Source: Hericium rajendrae
Taxonomy: Eukaryota; Basidiomycota; Agaricomycetes; Russulales; Hericiaceae
NCBI GenBank assembly: GCA_033439255.1
Contig: CM065879.1
Span: 2,398,501-2,462,500, forward strand
Direction of reading: 5' to 3'
Length of the DNA: 64,000 bases
Position 1 is the stretch's first letter, and each line of letters opens with the position of its first letter. The notes under the pieces are model-generated. The model was given only the letters and a program-made list of their open reading frames with translations, was not told the origin of the DNA and ran no database searches. Both the position numbers and the translations under genes were made by a program. Shown one piece after another: positions 11,273-23,610 of this stretch.

Positions 11273-13633
11273 ATGGCTTCCCTTTCTCTCATCGCCGGCA
11301 TCGCAGCTGTGGTCCTTGTCTTGCGCTACATACTCGTCAGGCTGTTTCGTCCTAGCACCGTGAAGGACCTACGCGGACCATCATCCCCATCGTTTTGGAT
11401 TGGTAGGTGCAGTCTACCCTCAGCTCGTAATATAGCGCTCACGACGTTCGCAGGAAATGAACAGGACATTCGCTACCAAGATCAGGTCGGCGATGTTGAG
11501 TTCAAGTGGATGCATGATTATGGCAATGCATGGCGCATCGCAGGTACTTTGGGGGTAAGCAGACGCGTTGCTTGTACCAGCTTTGAAGTCGACTGATGTG
11601 ATGCCGTAGGAGGACGTCTTGATGATCACCGACCCGAAAGCCATTCAACATATTCTTCATACATCCGGGTATAAGTATCCGAAACCTGAAGACAATCGTG
11701 GGTTCGTGAGATTAATCGTCGGACAGGGGCTCATATGGGCTGAAGGTGCGAATGGAGTCATATAGAATGCGATTGTCAGAATTATTGACACGGTCGAACC
11801 GCACAGGCGAGACGCACCGTCGGCAGCGGAAGATTATGAACCCTGCGTTCTCTCCCGCGCAATTAAGATCGTTCTTGCCATTATTCCAACACCATACTCA
11901 GAGGGTAATTCATTTTCCGCGTCATTCAGCTGCTCCCTTCATCAAGCCTTTCGGCTTCTTTCCCAGCTCATCCAGAAATGGAGGGAAGAGCTCGTCGGGA
12001 AAGGCGCTATCTCCAGTGGGGCGACGATCAACATCGCACCTTGGCTGTCGCGGGCAACACTGGACATCATAGCTGCAGGTAAGGGGTGTCTTTTCGTCGA
12101 GATTTTGAGATTGATCGAGCTTGTCCCCCAGCTGGATTCAATTATGACGTCGGTGCTCTCGATAACGCCTCAAGTGAACTCCATCAGCAATATGCCAATT
12201 TGTTGTAAGTCCTGTACCACTTGGACCTGGACTGGGACCCTTTGACATCCTTTACTGCGTTTAGCATCGATTCCACGCTCTATCCATCCATGTTCGACAC
12301 TATATTCAAGTCGTTCTGGAAGTACATTCCTTCCGATATCCTCCACCTCGTGCGATTCCTCCCAAGCCGCGAATACACGCGCTTCCGTAATTACACCCAG
12401 TTCATGAGGAAGTTCGCGCCTGAGATCATCCGCAAGAATGAGTCAGCAGGCTCGAAGGACATCCTTACTGTCTTACAGCAAGCCAACGCGTCGGAAGACG
12501 CGAGAACCAGGCTCTCCGACGTGGAGGTGTGGGATCAAGTCGCGTAAGTGTCATAGATTTTCGTCCGATCTATTGACACACTTATCTCATTTCCCTTACA
12601 GAACCCTTCTGGTCGCCGGCCATGACACGACTGCGACCGCCCTCACATTCTTTCTCTGGGAGCTCGCCAAAGACCCCGCCTGGCAAGCCAAAACCCGCGA
12701 CGAGATTCATACCGCCCGGGCGCACGTTCGTGCCCGCGGTGACGAGGACTTCTCTATTGCGGATCTCGAAGGCCTGCCCGCGCTGCAGGCTGCTCTCAAG
12801 GTATCTCCGTTTCTACTCCGCGTGACTTCACGCCCGTTCACGCGGTATTCAGGAATCACTGCGCCTGCATCCCATCGTGTGGTCGGGTCAGAGGACGGCC
12901 ACCGAAGCGGACGTGATCCCCCTTGCATATCCTGTCGTCACCAAGTCTGGACAGCATATCAGCGAGATCCCGATTCAGAAAGGTCAGAAGGTCACCATCT
13001 CCACTTGTGCATACAACCGGTGAGCAGTTTGCGGATCAGCCAGATTCCAGGAATTCACGGCTTTGACCCTGCCTAGTATGCCAGAGATATGGGGCCCGAA
13101 AGCACATGAGTGGCATCCGCAGCGCTTCCTGGACATCGACAAGTCAAAGCAGACTGGTGTGGGAGTGTACGCCAATTTGTACGTCTTTTTTAAGGCTTGC
13201 TTCCCCTTGTTCGCTTTATTGACAGGGAATATTGGTAGGCTCAACTTCTGTGAGTGTCACGGACTCTGTTATACATCCTCTATATCTGTTACTCACATTT
13301 CTCACGTCAATCTATGAAGCGGGAGGAGTTCGTAGCTGCATAGGGTACGTTTAACATTCTTCGTAGTCAATCACCACTCACGATCCTTTCACAGATGGCG
13401 CTTCTCGTACGCATCTCTGCCCCAAGGTTCAATTTGAGTTGTGATAACTGACCTTTCTGCGCATCTATAGCATTATTGAGCAGCAAGCCATCGCCGCTGC
13501 GCTTCTGGAGAACTTCGAGTTCACGATTCCCGACGAGCCCGCCGTCATACATCGGAAGCCGACCGCAATCATGATGCCCCTTGCGGACGGCCTCGGACTT
13601 TGGATGGGCCTGAAGGTCAAGAGCGTGCAATGA
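11273..13633 (+). CDS. Cytochrome P450 (family B, copy 1)
   Basis: Heme monooxygenase split into many short exons. The first is 11273-11402 (hydrophobic anchor MASLSLIAG.. then SFWIG), followed by 11454-11554, 11610-11745 and 11807-11904. Visible parts are the C-helix region ETHRRQRKI, I-helix LLVAGHDTT, K-helix ESLRLHP, WHPQRF and heme loop LNFSGGVRSCIG, ending GLKVKSVQ before TGA at 13631. The heme loop is cut into three tiny exons, 13239-13249 (11), 13320-13344 (25) and 13395-13406 (12), before the last exon 13471-13633. All joins I checked keep phase. It is a close relative of the minus-strand gene at 41.7-44.1 kb, which has the same exon lengths in the heme region. Family and substrate cannot be named from sequence alone. 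It is clearly distinct from the family A pair. Confidence 0.9.
13239..13344 (+). other. Two consecutive tiny exons (11 and 25 bases) encoding the heme loop
   Basis: The exon GCTCAACTTCT (13239-13249) and the 25-base exon 13320-13344 together encode LNFSGGVRSCIG. Their lengths sum to 36 bases, so skipping both keeps the frame. A further 12-base exon (13395-13406, about WRFS) follows and is also frame-neutral. Confidence 0.82.
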
Positions 13634-14087
13634 GTACGTCGATGGTGTGATATGTTTCAGGATCAACAAATGTTGAATTTGCTCTGTGCCTCTGGGTTTC
13701 AAGATGTAAAATAGGTCGTCATCTTCTTCTCGGAATAGTAATTCGCCGTGCTGCGATTCGTACCCGGCTTCCCCGACTACCTGCCACAATCCCCAGCGCA
13801 CTCCTTTTAGCTCGAAAACAGCCTTGGACCTATCCACTCTTTCGCAAGCGTTGCTGTGTGCGTAGCTAATGGCCTCCCACCACGATCACCGCGCAGCAAC
13901 AAGGATGATGCGGTCCAGCCGCGCAGGCTTCGCCCACAGTTACCGTGGACGCTAACGTGCATCGAACCTTGAGAACAACAGCATCGCGCAGGATGCGTGT
14001 TCCTCGCTGTGTTTAAAAGCCTTGCAGACATTTACAATATCTCACATTTCAAGGGTTGTCTCTGCCATTGTTCACCGAGGTCTCATC

Positions 14088-14737
14088 ATGCTATCAATTC
14101 GTTTATTCTTGTTTCCGCTGATGCTTGTGCTTTGGGCTACTGTTGGCCATTCCAGTAAGTCTCGTCAACACCACTTCGACGGTCCGAATTTGGTATTGAC
14201 ATAACCATGGTCTTACAGGTCCTCTGCAACGCCGCCAGCAGGATGAGGGCCAGGGCAGTCTTCAATGCAACATTGACCGCCTCAAAGTAATCGTTGGTCT
14301 GCAGGAGTCTATTGACGCCGTCAACCTCTTGTCCACCCAACTGGCGTACTAAGCGCTTTCTTCCCATTACGTACCATCGAAACTAACCAGAGAGGATACT
14401 TCAGGAACGTGTCCTTCGTGCCCAACGTCCTCGCTGCACAGAACGGCATCCACGGAGCCCAGCTCGCCACGGACGCCATCGGCAACGCTGTCTTCGCCAA
14501 CCAGTCGTTCGACCATGAGCTGAACAACCAGTTTGCGAACAACGTGTCTCTGGCAGCAAAGGCTCTGGAGGGCATCGTCACGTAAGTCGGAGTGCTTCTC
14601 TGTACGTATTCTATTCTGACGATAGGATACGCAGGACCGACTCGACCGCGAACTCGACGCTCGTGCAGGCCCTAGGTTTGCTCAGTTCCACTGCTGACGC
14701 GGGTAATGTGGAGCTTCAGGACTGCGGGCATACGTGA
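14088..14737 (+). CDS. Small secreted protein, basidiomycete type
   Basis: Four exons give a protein of about 150 residues. It opens with a signal peptide (MLSIRLFLFPLMLVLWATVGHS) and then QRRQQDE, a Kex2-like dibasic site. The mature part is an alternating Ala/Asn/Gln/Leu helix pattern with only two cysteines, one early (LQCNID) and one near the end (LQDCGHT), which suggests a single disulfide. The third exon's acceptor is uncertain by a few codons (AG at about 14392 or 14402). Small secreted proteins with this two-Cys helical layout are common in Agaricomycetes and have no assigned function. A TTTAAA element near 14011 may be the TATA box. Confidence 0.7.
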
Positions 14738-15269
14738 GCGGCGCCCTCTCCGCCTGGACACATTCCATCCTTCAGTGCATTATCTACTGGCTGTCATTCA
14801 ACTGAACTTTGCACGGTCATTTTTCTCGTCAAAAGCAGCTTGCGTGTGACGTTTATAGCTAGCTTTGGACCATCAATCATATCGCTGTTCCGCATCGACA
14901 CTCATTCGAGAAGAGATCTGCATGTAAGAGACACAACATATCCATTTAAAACAACGCATAGACGACATCGAGATCAGCAAAGCAGCACAAGAGCATCGTG
15001 AGAGGTCATGGCGGTCATGATAGACTTTAGATACACTAAACGCAGATGGAGCGCGGGAAAGAGAACAGCATAGTTGGGAATAATGCCTAGCAGCGAGAGG
15101 ATATATGGTATCGAATAAGATTCTCAGGTATAGATCCAACACACAAAGAGTCCGAAAGTGGGCCATGGATCTATACGGGACATGGAGAAAGATTCAGTAT
15201 GTCGCAGGGCACGCAACACCGATCACGTACATCATGTCAAACGCATACGCCTTGCCTCAGGCAACACAA

Positions 15270-17923
15270 CTACATCTTGTCCTTATCAAAAAACGCCACG
15301 AGCTCGCCAACAGGCACCTTCCGCTTGCCCACCGCCGTCTTCGGCGTCGGCGGCGCCGCGCTCCGCAGCGCCTGCTTCTCCTGCTTGCGCACGAGCAACG
15401 GATCGACGAACCTGCCGCTCGTGGGCGTCATCGGCGGCAGCGACCCGTCCTCGGCAGGAATGGCGATGCCGAGCCCCACGTCGATCGACTTGGAGCGGAC
15501 CTTCGGGCGCAGCGGGGCGGTGAGGCTGGAGTTGGAATGCGTGCTGGCGGTGTCGCTGAACACTGGCGCAGCGGATCCGTAGGTCGTGTGGGCACGGCTG
15601 CGCGGGTTGGTGGCGCGCGTGGGACGCGGAGAGGGCGAGGGAGAGAGGGACGCGTCGGATGTGCTCGTGGTGCTGTAGATCGACATCCGCGCGGCAGCGG
15701 ACTTGCCGATGGTCTCGTCGTAGTCGTCCTCGTCATCGGGTAGGTCGCCATGCATCGGTCCTGGGGACGAAGGGTATGATGTTGAGTCGGAAACGCTGCC
15801 TTTCATGATCGGTCCGCCGAGAGCGACGGTGTAACGCTTGCGTGGCGTGGGGCTGATGCTGGATGGTCGCGGAGGTGTGATCTTCGGGGCGTTCAGACTT
15901 GAGGAGGGACTCGTAGACTCATTCTGGCGCACCAGCCTGGGAGCGGGGAGATTCGAAGGGCTTGTAGAGGGCGATACCGAGTTCGGAAGTCCGGAAAGGG
16001 AGTGCTGCGACGAGTTGGCGAGTGGGTTTGCGCCCAGTGAAGGGAGACCAGCGATGGATATGGGTCGAGTGCGGGTATTTGAGTTAAGAGATGAAGGTGG
16101 CGAGTTCGTTGGCGAGAAGACACCCTGGTTGAGAACAACACTCTCGGGCGGCGTTGCGTAATCACCTGTAGGATATGGCAGACGAGTACGAGGGGTATGG
16201 GCAGATGCCGAGGCAGTTGCAGGGACAAAAGATGGGCTCATGGAGTTCCGTCTCTGCGGAGATGTGACAGAGGGAACGCGGCGAGGTGGAGAAGCTACAG
16301 GTTCAACTGGTGGAAGTGAATGAACGACAATAGTTGAATTCTGCTGAGGCGCTGAGGAGACGCGACCGGGACTACGTGAAGGACCCGAAGATAGATTAGC
16401 AGGAGCGGTCGCCATCCTGGCCATTTCACGACCAAGTTCCCCGATGCGGCCTTGAAGTTCGACAATTTCATCGCGCATTTCATTCAAGGCTAGATCGACG
16501 CCCTCGGGAAGGCCAGGGTGCTCGTTCTCCTCCCTTTCAGCAGCCTCGTCCTCTTTCTCCTTCTCCTTTTCAACTAGCCAGCGTTCAACGTCGCTCATGC
16601 GCTCTTCAAGAGCTCGAACGTGGCCAACGGTCCACTTCTCCAATTTCTCAAATCGCTTGGCGATGGTAAGAAGCGTGGGTCCTACATCGAGCGTACCTTG
16701 AGCGTTAAACTGGACATAGAGTGGAGGTGCTTCCCTAGAAGGCGAAGAAGCGTGTCCGTCATTTGAGCGAAGAGGAGACGGCGCGAGGCTAGCAGGTAAG
16801 CTATTGCCTTGCTTACTGGATCCCGGAGTGGGTGACGATGGAGAACCTGGGACGGGACGACGACTGGGAGGAGCGGGAGCACGTGGGATTGCAAGATTGA
16901 GAAATGCGGGATCTGCATACTTCTTCTCGGCAGATGAGGGCCAATCTGGTGTTCGCTCCCTGGATTTCGACCTAGATCTGTCACGTTTGGCAGCCTTCTT
17001 TTCCTTCTTCTCCTTCTCTTTGGCCTCTTGAATTATTTGCTGAGCGGGAGTCAGAGGCTCTTTCGTCGGCGTGAGGCGGTTCTTGGCGGCGATCCACCAA
17101 CTAGGACCTTCCTTCTCCTTCTGAGGTGTTGAGGGCGACGAAGACTCGGCAGGCAGGGTTTGAGAACGCGTCGGGGATTCCTTCGAAGACATCTGCAACA
17201 TCGCCATGACCTTGTCCTCCATCATGCGCCTTTCTTCTGCCTCTTGAGTGAGAATCCTTTCCAATTCCCGCCTACTCTTGTCTCGCTCGCGTTGAGCCTG
17301 CGCCTCGAGTTCAGCATCGCTGAACATCGTGGGGGAGTTCAAGTTGTTCACAAAGGAGCCGACGCGTTGTGCGAAAGTGGACGCGAGCTTGGTGACAGAG
17401 GAGCTTGGGGAGTGCGTGCGAGCCCAAGCCTGACCAGTATCCTCTTCATCGTCATCGAAATCAGACCCATCCTCGCTGCCGCGTTCACCATCTGGATCAA
17501 AGGTGAATCCATTGCGAAGAGGAGAAGGAGGTCGGCGTGCTCGTTGACCATTCTCATGAACGGGTTCGGGCTGCGTTGATGCGACGATGATGAGACGCGT
17601 GTTGCGAATGAATAAAATGGCTAGATCCTCACCAAATCCAGAGCCGATGGTGGAGGCGGTAAAGAAGGCGAGGTCATTCGCCTCTGCTGTTGATACAACA
17701 TGGGTGCGCCGGGCGGCGCAGCAAGACTGTTCGGTGATGTCGACACCGACTGCGACGACCTATGCGACTTTGGAGATGCCATGGTCGCTTGAAAGACCCC
17801 GCCCGGCGATGGCAGCCAGCGAACAAGCTTGGGAACGTCGTTGGCGGGATGCTCGGATGAAGTTTGGCTGCGGTTGGGTGATTGTGGCTGTTGCGTCGCG
17901 TCTTGATCTGTTCCCTCCACCAC
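15270..17923 (-). CDS. Large Ser/Pro-rich coiled-coil protein
   Basis: Two exons, 17923-17633 and 17570-15270, give about 863 residues, or 816 if the start is the inner ATG at 17782. The protein is dominated by low-complexity Ser/Pro tracts and is probably largely disordered and phosphorylated. It contains an acidic stretch (DFDDDEED), one Arg/Glu-rich coiled coil (RRELERILTQEAEERRM), a basic SR-like patch (KRDRSRSKSRER), and a second coiled coil (RFEKLEKW..EERMSDVERW). No enzyme motif is visible and I do not recognise a named family. The start lies 18 bases (or about 160 with the inner ATG) from the oppositely oriented LCB1 start, so the two genes share a promoter region. Confidence 0.75.
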
Positions 17924-17941
17924 CCCTCGCGACCGTCAGCG
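17783..17941. promoter_or_regulatory. Shared head-to-head promoter region
   Basis: This lies between the inner ATG of the minus-strand coiled-coil gene and the LCB1 ATG at 17942. If the outer ATG at 17923 is used, only 18 bases separate the two coding regions, so the promoters must overlap coding or 5' UTR sequence. No TATA box is seen. Confidence 0.5.
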
Positions 17942-19819
17942 ATGGACAGCACGGCAGCCAAACTAGAGCCTCTCTTTACTTTCTTGTCGTCGTCTCTTTC
18001 TCAGCTCGAGACAACTTTCTACAAGGTCCCTGGCTCTCACGTCGTTGCCCGATACGTCAAGTCGTCCCACCAGAATGATCCCGGTCGAACCCTGCTCGAA
18101 ATTATCCTTTTCCTGTTCGCTGTCCGCACTTTACTGCAGTCTAGGACCCGGGCAGAAAGTCCAGGAAACCATTTCATACAATTCACGGACAAGGTACTGG
18201 CATCCAGCATTCTAGTGTGCTCGTTGCTATACTGACGGGATCTCCCGGGAGCAGGAAATTGACGAGCTTGTAGATGAATGGACACCTGAGCCGCTGGGAC
18301 AACCTCTTTCTGAAGCGGAGGCGGCAGACCTCGCAGCTGTTCCTGTCATCACTGGTCCGAATGGCGCGAAGCCCAAGCTCCTTGGTGCAACCAAACCGGT
18401 GTTGAACTTTGCCAGCTACAACTTTACTGGTCTCGCTGGCCAGGAATCTATTAAGGAACGCGCCATCGAGACCCTTCGCAAATACGGCGTCGGAAGCTGC
18501 GGACCTCCTGGATTCTACGGAACCATGGGTCAGCATGTTGTAGCGGTGGAAGTGACTCGGTGACTGACTCTTCGTTGGCAGACGTACATATGGATCTCGA
18601 GAGGAATATTGCTGACTTCTTAGGTGCCGAGGCTGCCATTCTTTACTCTCAGGCGTTCGCTACGATATCCTCCGTCATCCCGGCGTTTGCCAAGCGTGGA
18701 GACATCATCGTTGCCGACCGCGGTGTCAACTTCGCTATTCAAAAGGGCTTGCAGATCTCGCGGTCCACCATCCGGTGGTTCGATCATAATGACTTGCAAA
18801 GCCTCGAAGCCGTTCTGGAAAGCATCGAGAAGGACAGAAGAAGGCGAAAGGGCCCGCTGGTCAGACGTTTTATTATCACCGAAGGTATCTTCGAAAAGGA
18901 CGGTGCCATGGTCGATTTGCCGAAGCTCGTGCGTAGCCATCATCCTGAGCATTCTGCAGTCATTCATATCTTCTCTTCAGATCGAGCTCAAGGAGAAGTA
19001 CAAGTACCGACTGATTTTGGATGAGAGCATCTCCTTTGGCACAGTAGGCCGGACTGGTCGCGGATTGACTGAATTGTACAACGTTCCGGTATGCTGTTTC
19101 TCTATTCCTCGTTGATGAAGCTCATAACATTTGATTAGGCGACCAAGGTTGATATGCTTGTGGGATCCGTCGCGAACACACTGAATTCTGCTGGTGGGTT
19201 CTGCGCTGGTTCGAAGATCATTGTGGACCATCAGGTAAGATGGCTTGTCTTTTACCTATATTCATCAAGATGACACTCTGGACAGCGCATCAACGGGACT
19301 TCATTCGTGTTCTCTGCCGCCGTTCCCCCGCTACTCGCCGTCAGCGCATCGGAAGGCATCAACATGCTCCGCGACACGCCCTCCATTCTCAGCACGCTGC
19401 AGGAGAACATCCGCGCAATCCGCTCCGTCCTCCTGCGCGTCGACTGCATCTCCATCCCCTCGCACCCCGCAAGCCCCATCATCCACATCCACGTGCGCCC
19501 CGCCGCCCCGCTCACGCTCACGCCGTCCTCGTCCGCCGCCTCGCACTCCGGCAAGCCGTCGAACCCCGCGTCCATCCACCCGCGCGACGCGCCCGTGTTC
19601 GACATCGACCTCGAGGAGCACTTGCTGCAGGAGATCGTCGACGAGGCGCTCGCGCAGGGCGTCTGGCTCACGCGCGCCAAGCGCCTGCGCGGGCAGGAGC
19701 TCATCGAGGCGCGCCCGAGCATCCGCCTCGCGGTCTCGACTGCGTTCACGAAGAAGGAGTGCGAGAAGGCGGCGAATGTGGTGAAGACGGCGGCGGTCAA
19801 GGTGCTGAAGCGGCGGTGA
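17942..19819 (+). CDS. LCB1: Serine palmitoyltransferase subunit 1
   Basis: Regulatory subunit of serine palmitoyltransferase, which joins serine and palmitoyl-CoA in the first step of sphingolipid synthesis in the ER membrane. Six exons (17942-18193, 18255-18528, 18582-18928, 18981-19088, 19139-19234, 19286-19819) sum to 536 residues. Visible are an N-terminal membrane segment ([15 protein letters not shown]), the alpha-oxoamine synthase fold with [27 protein letters not shown] and LDESISFGT, and a loop [18 protein letters not shown] without the PLP lysine, as expected for LCB1 rather than the catalytic LCB2. The GC content and codon use rise sharply in the last exon. All exons are in phase and the gene looks complete. 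Confidence 0.95.
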
Positions 19820-20383
19820 TCGATCTTTCCGCAGATTGTGTTGCGGTGATTATTATCTTTTACGTTACCAATTTGGATATATTAGCTCTTTGGGCTTAGT
19901 TGGCCCGCTGGGTATTCCTAACTCTCCAGGACATTTTCTGAGCAGGCTCCCCAAGGGCTTGGTATGCCAGTCGACATTGGTGAGTATGATGTTTGGCTAC
20001 TGGGCAATCTCATTATTCGAATCGATATCCGGCACTGTGTCTCTCGGGATTGGCGATACATGTCTTTGGTTCTGATGCTACGGCATATGGAAGACTTCCG
20101 AACATCGTTATGGGTGACGTGATTTGTTTCTATTGATACAAGGGTGCTTCTGACACTATCAAGTGACCATAGTAGGTACCGATAAGTCACGGTCATATCG
20201 GTAGGATTTGTACGCAGACTCATCTTCGCTGCTGACCTTACCCAGAAGATGGTCGTTCTAGACGCAGACGCAAATGAAAGGTATGTGCTCAATCTCCATA
20301 GATATGGACGCATTTGCTCAAACAATGCTGACCATGATCCCAAAAGTGTACTTTGCACGCAGACAACTGACCATTCGTGACAG

Positions 20384-20662
20384 GCATCCAGATGGCAAAC
20401 GCACAATTGTTCATGGCCTGTGCTATGTCGTTGTCGGTGTTCGAAATCTCAAAGGTCGTCAAGGATGGTAAACTTGTAGAAACCCTGAACGAGTTCACGG
20501 ACGGCATTATCAGGTATGTTTCCTTCCAGCTGAAGTCCTGCCGGAGGGCGGTATTCATTGTTCTCGCGCGAACCTAGTCATCCGATTATCTTTGGGTGCT
20601 GCATCAAGCCCCGCTCCGAGAAGGCTATCTCACTCATCAACTTGGCCCAATTCGCAGATTAG
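20384..20662 (+). pseudogene. P450 C-terminal relic (family A)
   Basis: Two exons, 20384-20513 and about 20581-20662, reproduce the last two exons of the family A genes: [26 protein letters not shown], then a HPIIF..KPRSEKA tail, ending in TAG. The first exon begins after AG exactly where the family's 130-base exon begins, and has the same length. The upstream exons, including the 11-base heme exon, are absent. This is a truncated duplicate that cannot bind heme. Confidence 0.75.
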
Positions 20663-21330
20663 CGACTTTATCTACGTAGAGGTCGATCTGTCTAACTGCT
20701 TCATGTACTCTTCCGATCTTCACCCACGAACGCACATGTCGCTCACAGCCTCAACAAGTGATATGGGCATGAACAGTTCAAGGTCGGTCTTTCAATTTGC
20801 GGGGATAGTGAAGTATTATATCACGTGGCCGCGAATGGACGCCACAAGCGCGTCGTTTTCTTCCTTCTCCTCGCCGACGACACGCAGGCCCTCATTGATA
20901 TATGCGACAGGCGCTCGGCGTACCACACGTCAATTACAAGAACTCAACGTGTAATTCTCCTCCAATTTGTTGGCAGCAACGCAGCTCTGACGGCAGCCCG
21001 CTATCGCCCACATGCTATAGATGATTCGACGTTTAGACGAAGAGCTTAACGGTGTGCGACCAACAGAGCCAGAAGTTTCCCGGGCCCAGCGAACAAAAGT
21101 AGAAGTACTTTCATGGCTCCATGCGTTTATCAGAAGCAGTCTGATTACTCTGGTTCCTCTGGACGCTCAAGCACTCCTGTGATCACTTCGAGCGCGTATG
21201 CATATGCGCATGCATGGATTGCAACGCATTGAAGAGGCCGCGAGCACGGTGCGTAGAACTACTAGAAGCATTAACGCTCTCCCTCGCTAACATACGCTTC
21301 ATCTTCTCTTGTCCGAGCTACGACCGGGGG
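20663..21330. other. Intergenic, nothing recognised
   Basis: No gene, repeat or RNA feature could be supported in this stretch. Confidence 0.5.
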
Positions 21331-21347
21331 TACGAATCCCGGACCTG

Positions 21348-21956
21348 GTGACAGAAAAGTCGTCATTGTGACAATCCTCCCCTCATGCACTGGCGTCACA
21401 GAATTCGAGATCCTGGAGGACTTCAATGATCTGCGCAGCCCTCCTGGAAAAGAGTACGTCTAGAAAAAAGGTAGGCTGCTACTGTCCATTTCTCCTGCTC
21501 GTGATCCGCTGTTTATTACTTTCCCATGGAGCTTTAGGCGCCAGCAAGCTGACGAAAGTTGTTGTCACCAAAGGACTCCAGGGTCATTTCGATGGAGAGA
21601 GCGTCTTAATCACCGCCATCTCCCTGCACCCCGGCGGCGTAGCCACAGGTCTGATTTCCACCCTTCCCGCATCTTTCAGCATCCTCATTCATATCCAAAC
21701 AGAGGGCGCATCTAGCAGGCTGACGACCCCCCGATTCATGAAGCTTTTCATGCGCCCCTTCGCTGCCACGCCACTTCAAGGCGCGTAGATGACGCTTTTC
21801 GCCGCCATGAGCGCGCACGTCACCCCCGGGCGCAGCGCATACAATGGCGCATACGTCCCGTACAGGAACCGCGCGGAGCCCGGCACCGCCGCGCGTGACC
21901 CTCAGCTCGCACGCACGCTGTGTGTGACCTCGGAGCGCATCGCGCAGGCTGCATAA
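21348..21956 (+). pseudogene. Short-chain dehydrogenase/reductase relic
   Basis: The 3' half of an NAD(P)-dependent short-chain dehydrogenase. The first piece reads KVVIVT..FEILEDFNDLRSPPGKEY. After an intron-like gap comes GASKL, as in the YxxSK catalytic segment, then ITAISLHPGGVATGL, the usual PG-motif strand, and the C-terminal AAMSAHVTPG..YVPYRN..TSERIAQ segment ending in TAA at 21954. An in-frame TAG at 21786-21788 breaks the last third. No cofactor-binding N-terminus (TGxxxGxG) is visible upstream. I read it as a host gene that has decayed; the splice join near the catalytic Tyr is not clean. Confidence 0.6.
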
Positions 21957-23520
21957 TGAGGCGCGGGCGTGTTTACGGAGGATTTTTTAGTGTTTTTTTC
22001 TTATGGTTGTCGGGATGATTTTTGTGCAAACACCACAGATCTTGCCAGCCGGCAGAGCGACCCTGGTATCGCGATGCGCTAGCGCGCGACAGCCCCTGGG
22101 CTGGTCTAATTGGACCTGCAGGTGCACCGTGCCAGCCTGTGCTCGTGCGCGCGCCATGCTCGTGTGCTCCCGATCAGGGCCGCTAGGATTTAGCACCCTG
22201 ACGCAACCCTGACGCGGGCTGAACTGTACCCGAATTTCATTCTGTGCTCGAGGAGCCATCAGTGAGCCACCGCGGCGCAGCCTTCGAAGACGAGCTGTGG
22301 GTGCCAGTCTGGCTGGCGAACGTGCAGTTCCGGGTATTCGCACCGTGAATCGACATCCAGGCTCAGACCACGAACCAACGAGGCATATATCGCTTTTCTG
22401 TTAGATGAAAAATGACCTTAGCTCGGTCGATGTCGATGTAGCAGCATCAGCGCATCAGAAAGATGCGCAATGCTGTTCCAACGAGGCGGGGCGGATCGAC
22501 TATCGCTGTGCGAATATTCGTTCACCCAGCACATCTCAGGAACAGGAATTATAATCGAGTGTTCGAAGGTGGTCCGTACATGCACATCGATGGCGCAAGG
22601 GCCCACTATTTTTCAGAACAACCGGCTACCACGCTCTGGAAACATGCACCCACACCTGCGCCTGCACCAAACGACGCGTTGCGGGTGCCCAGGTCATGTG
22701 ACGGCGCCGTCGTAACACGTGCACGCTTCGCGCCAATCTCAGATCGGCGCGCCGAGCGCTGGGGCAGATGAGGCATTTTATGAAGCGGCTCCCCTGCATC
22801 TCGCAGATTCGGAATCTGTGGGCCCGGCATGCCTTGCTGGACACAATGCGTTTGCCTGGAGTGTGGGCTGCTTCGTGAAGCACGGGTAGGTGCTATCTGA
22901 TGCGGGGCGGTCGTGAGACGAGGGTCGTGGTTCGGGTAGAGTGCTGCATGGATGGAGTTCGAATTTGGTACAGGACAATCGAGATGCAGGGCTTAGATTC
23001 AAAGAGGCTTTGATGATGATGAAACAGCGTTGGGATGTAATTCGAATGGGCGATTGGCTGGTCCAGCTGAAAGGGAAGGCGATGTGCTAATTATAATGGG
23101 TACGAGCGCAAGAAGTCTCATTGTCGCAACGAATAATGCATGGACAGGCCCAGCGAGAAGGCCACTTGTCATGCTGTCATATTACACGATGCCAGACAGG
23201 CGGTATATCACAGCTCAATCTCACTAGATCTGGCGCACGCGGGAAAAATACAAGAATGGATAAATCCGGCAGGCTCTGAAAGGAAGGGCTTGTGCGACAG
23301 AGTTCGAGGGCGATTAGGGTTGCGATGGGGACGAGCCAGCCATGCCAAAGAGCGGATTGAGAACATAGGCAAAGGAGAAAAGGGCAGGAAGGAGAGGACA
23401 AGGGCTGCTAAAGCGGGCGGGCAGGTGACCGGACAACCGGAAGCGGAGACAAGCGAATGACCAAAAACGATCAGCAGCTCGTTGTTCCTCTTGAGTCCAG
23501 TCTCGACGCGGTTCACTCAT
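21957..23520. other. Intergenic, nothing recognised
   Basis: About 1.6 kb with short overlapping frames on both strands and no motif. Confidence 0.5.
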
Positions 23521-23529
23521 TCTATATAA
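23520..23529 (+). promoter_or_regulatory. TATA box of the Clp1-like gene
   Basis: The sequence TCTATATAAG lies about 90 bases before the ATG at 23611. Confidence 0.55.
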
Positions 23530-23610
23530 GCTACGTTTTCTTAGTCTCTCCTTTGCTCAGGAAGCACTACAATCATTCCCTTATACACTTTTCGCCTTCA
23601 AATACGCAAA

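Noticed and set aside
15105-15743. 212-codon plus-strand frame
   Set aside because: Shadow of the Ser/Pro-rich minus-strand gene; Arg/His-rich and without motif.
21315-21352. tRNA-like T-arm (GGGGGTACGAATCCC)
   Set aside because: No acceptor stem, anticodon arm or D-arm could be paired around it; it lies at the start of the dehydrogenase relic.
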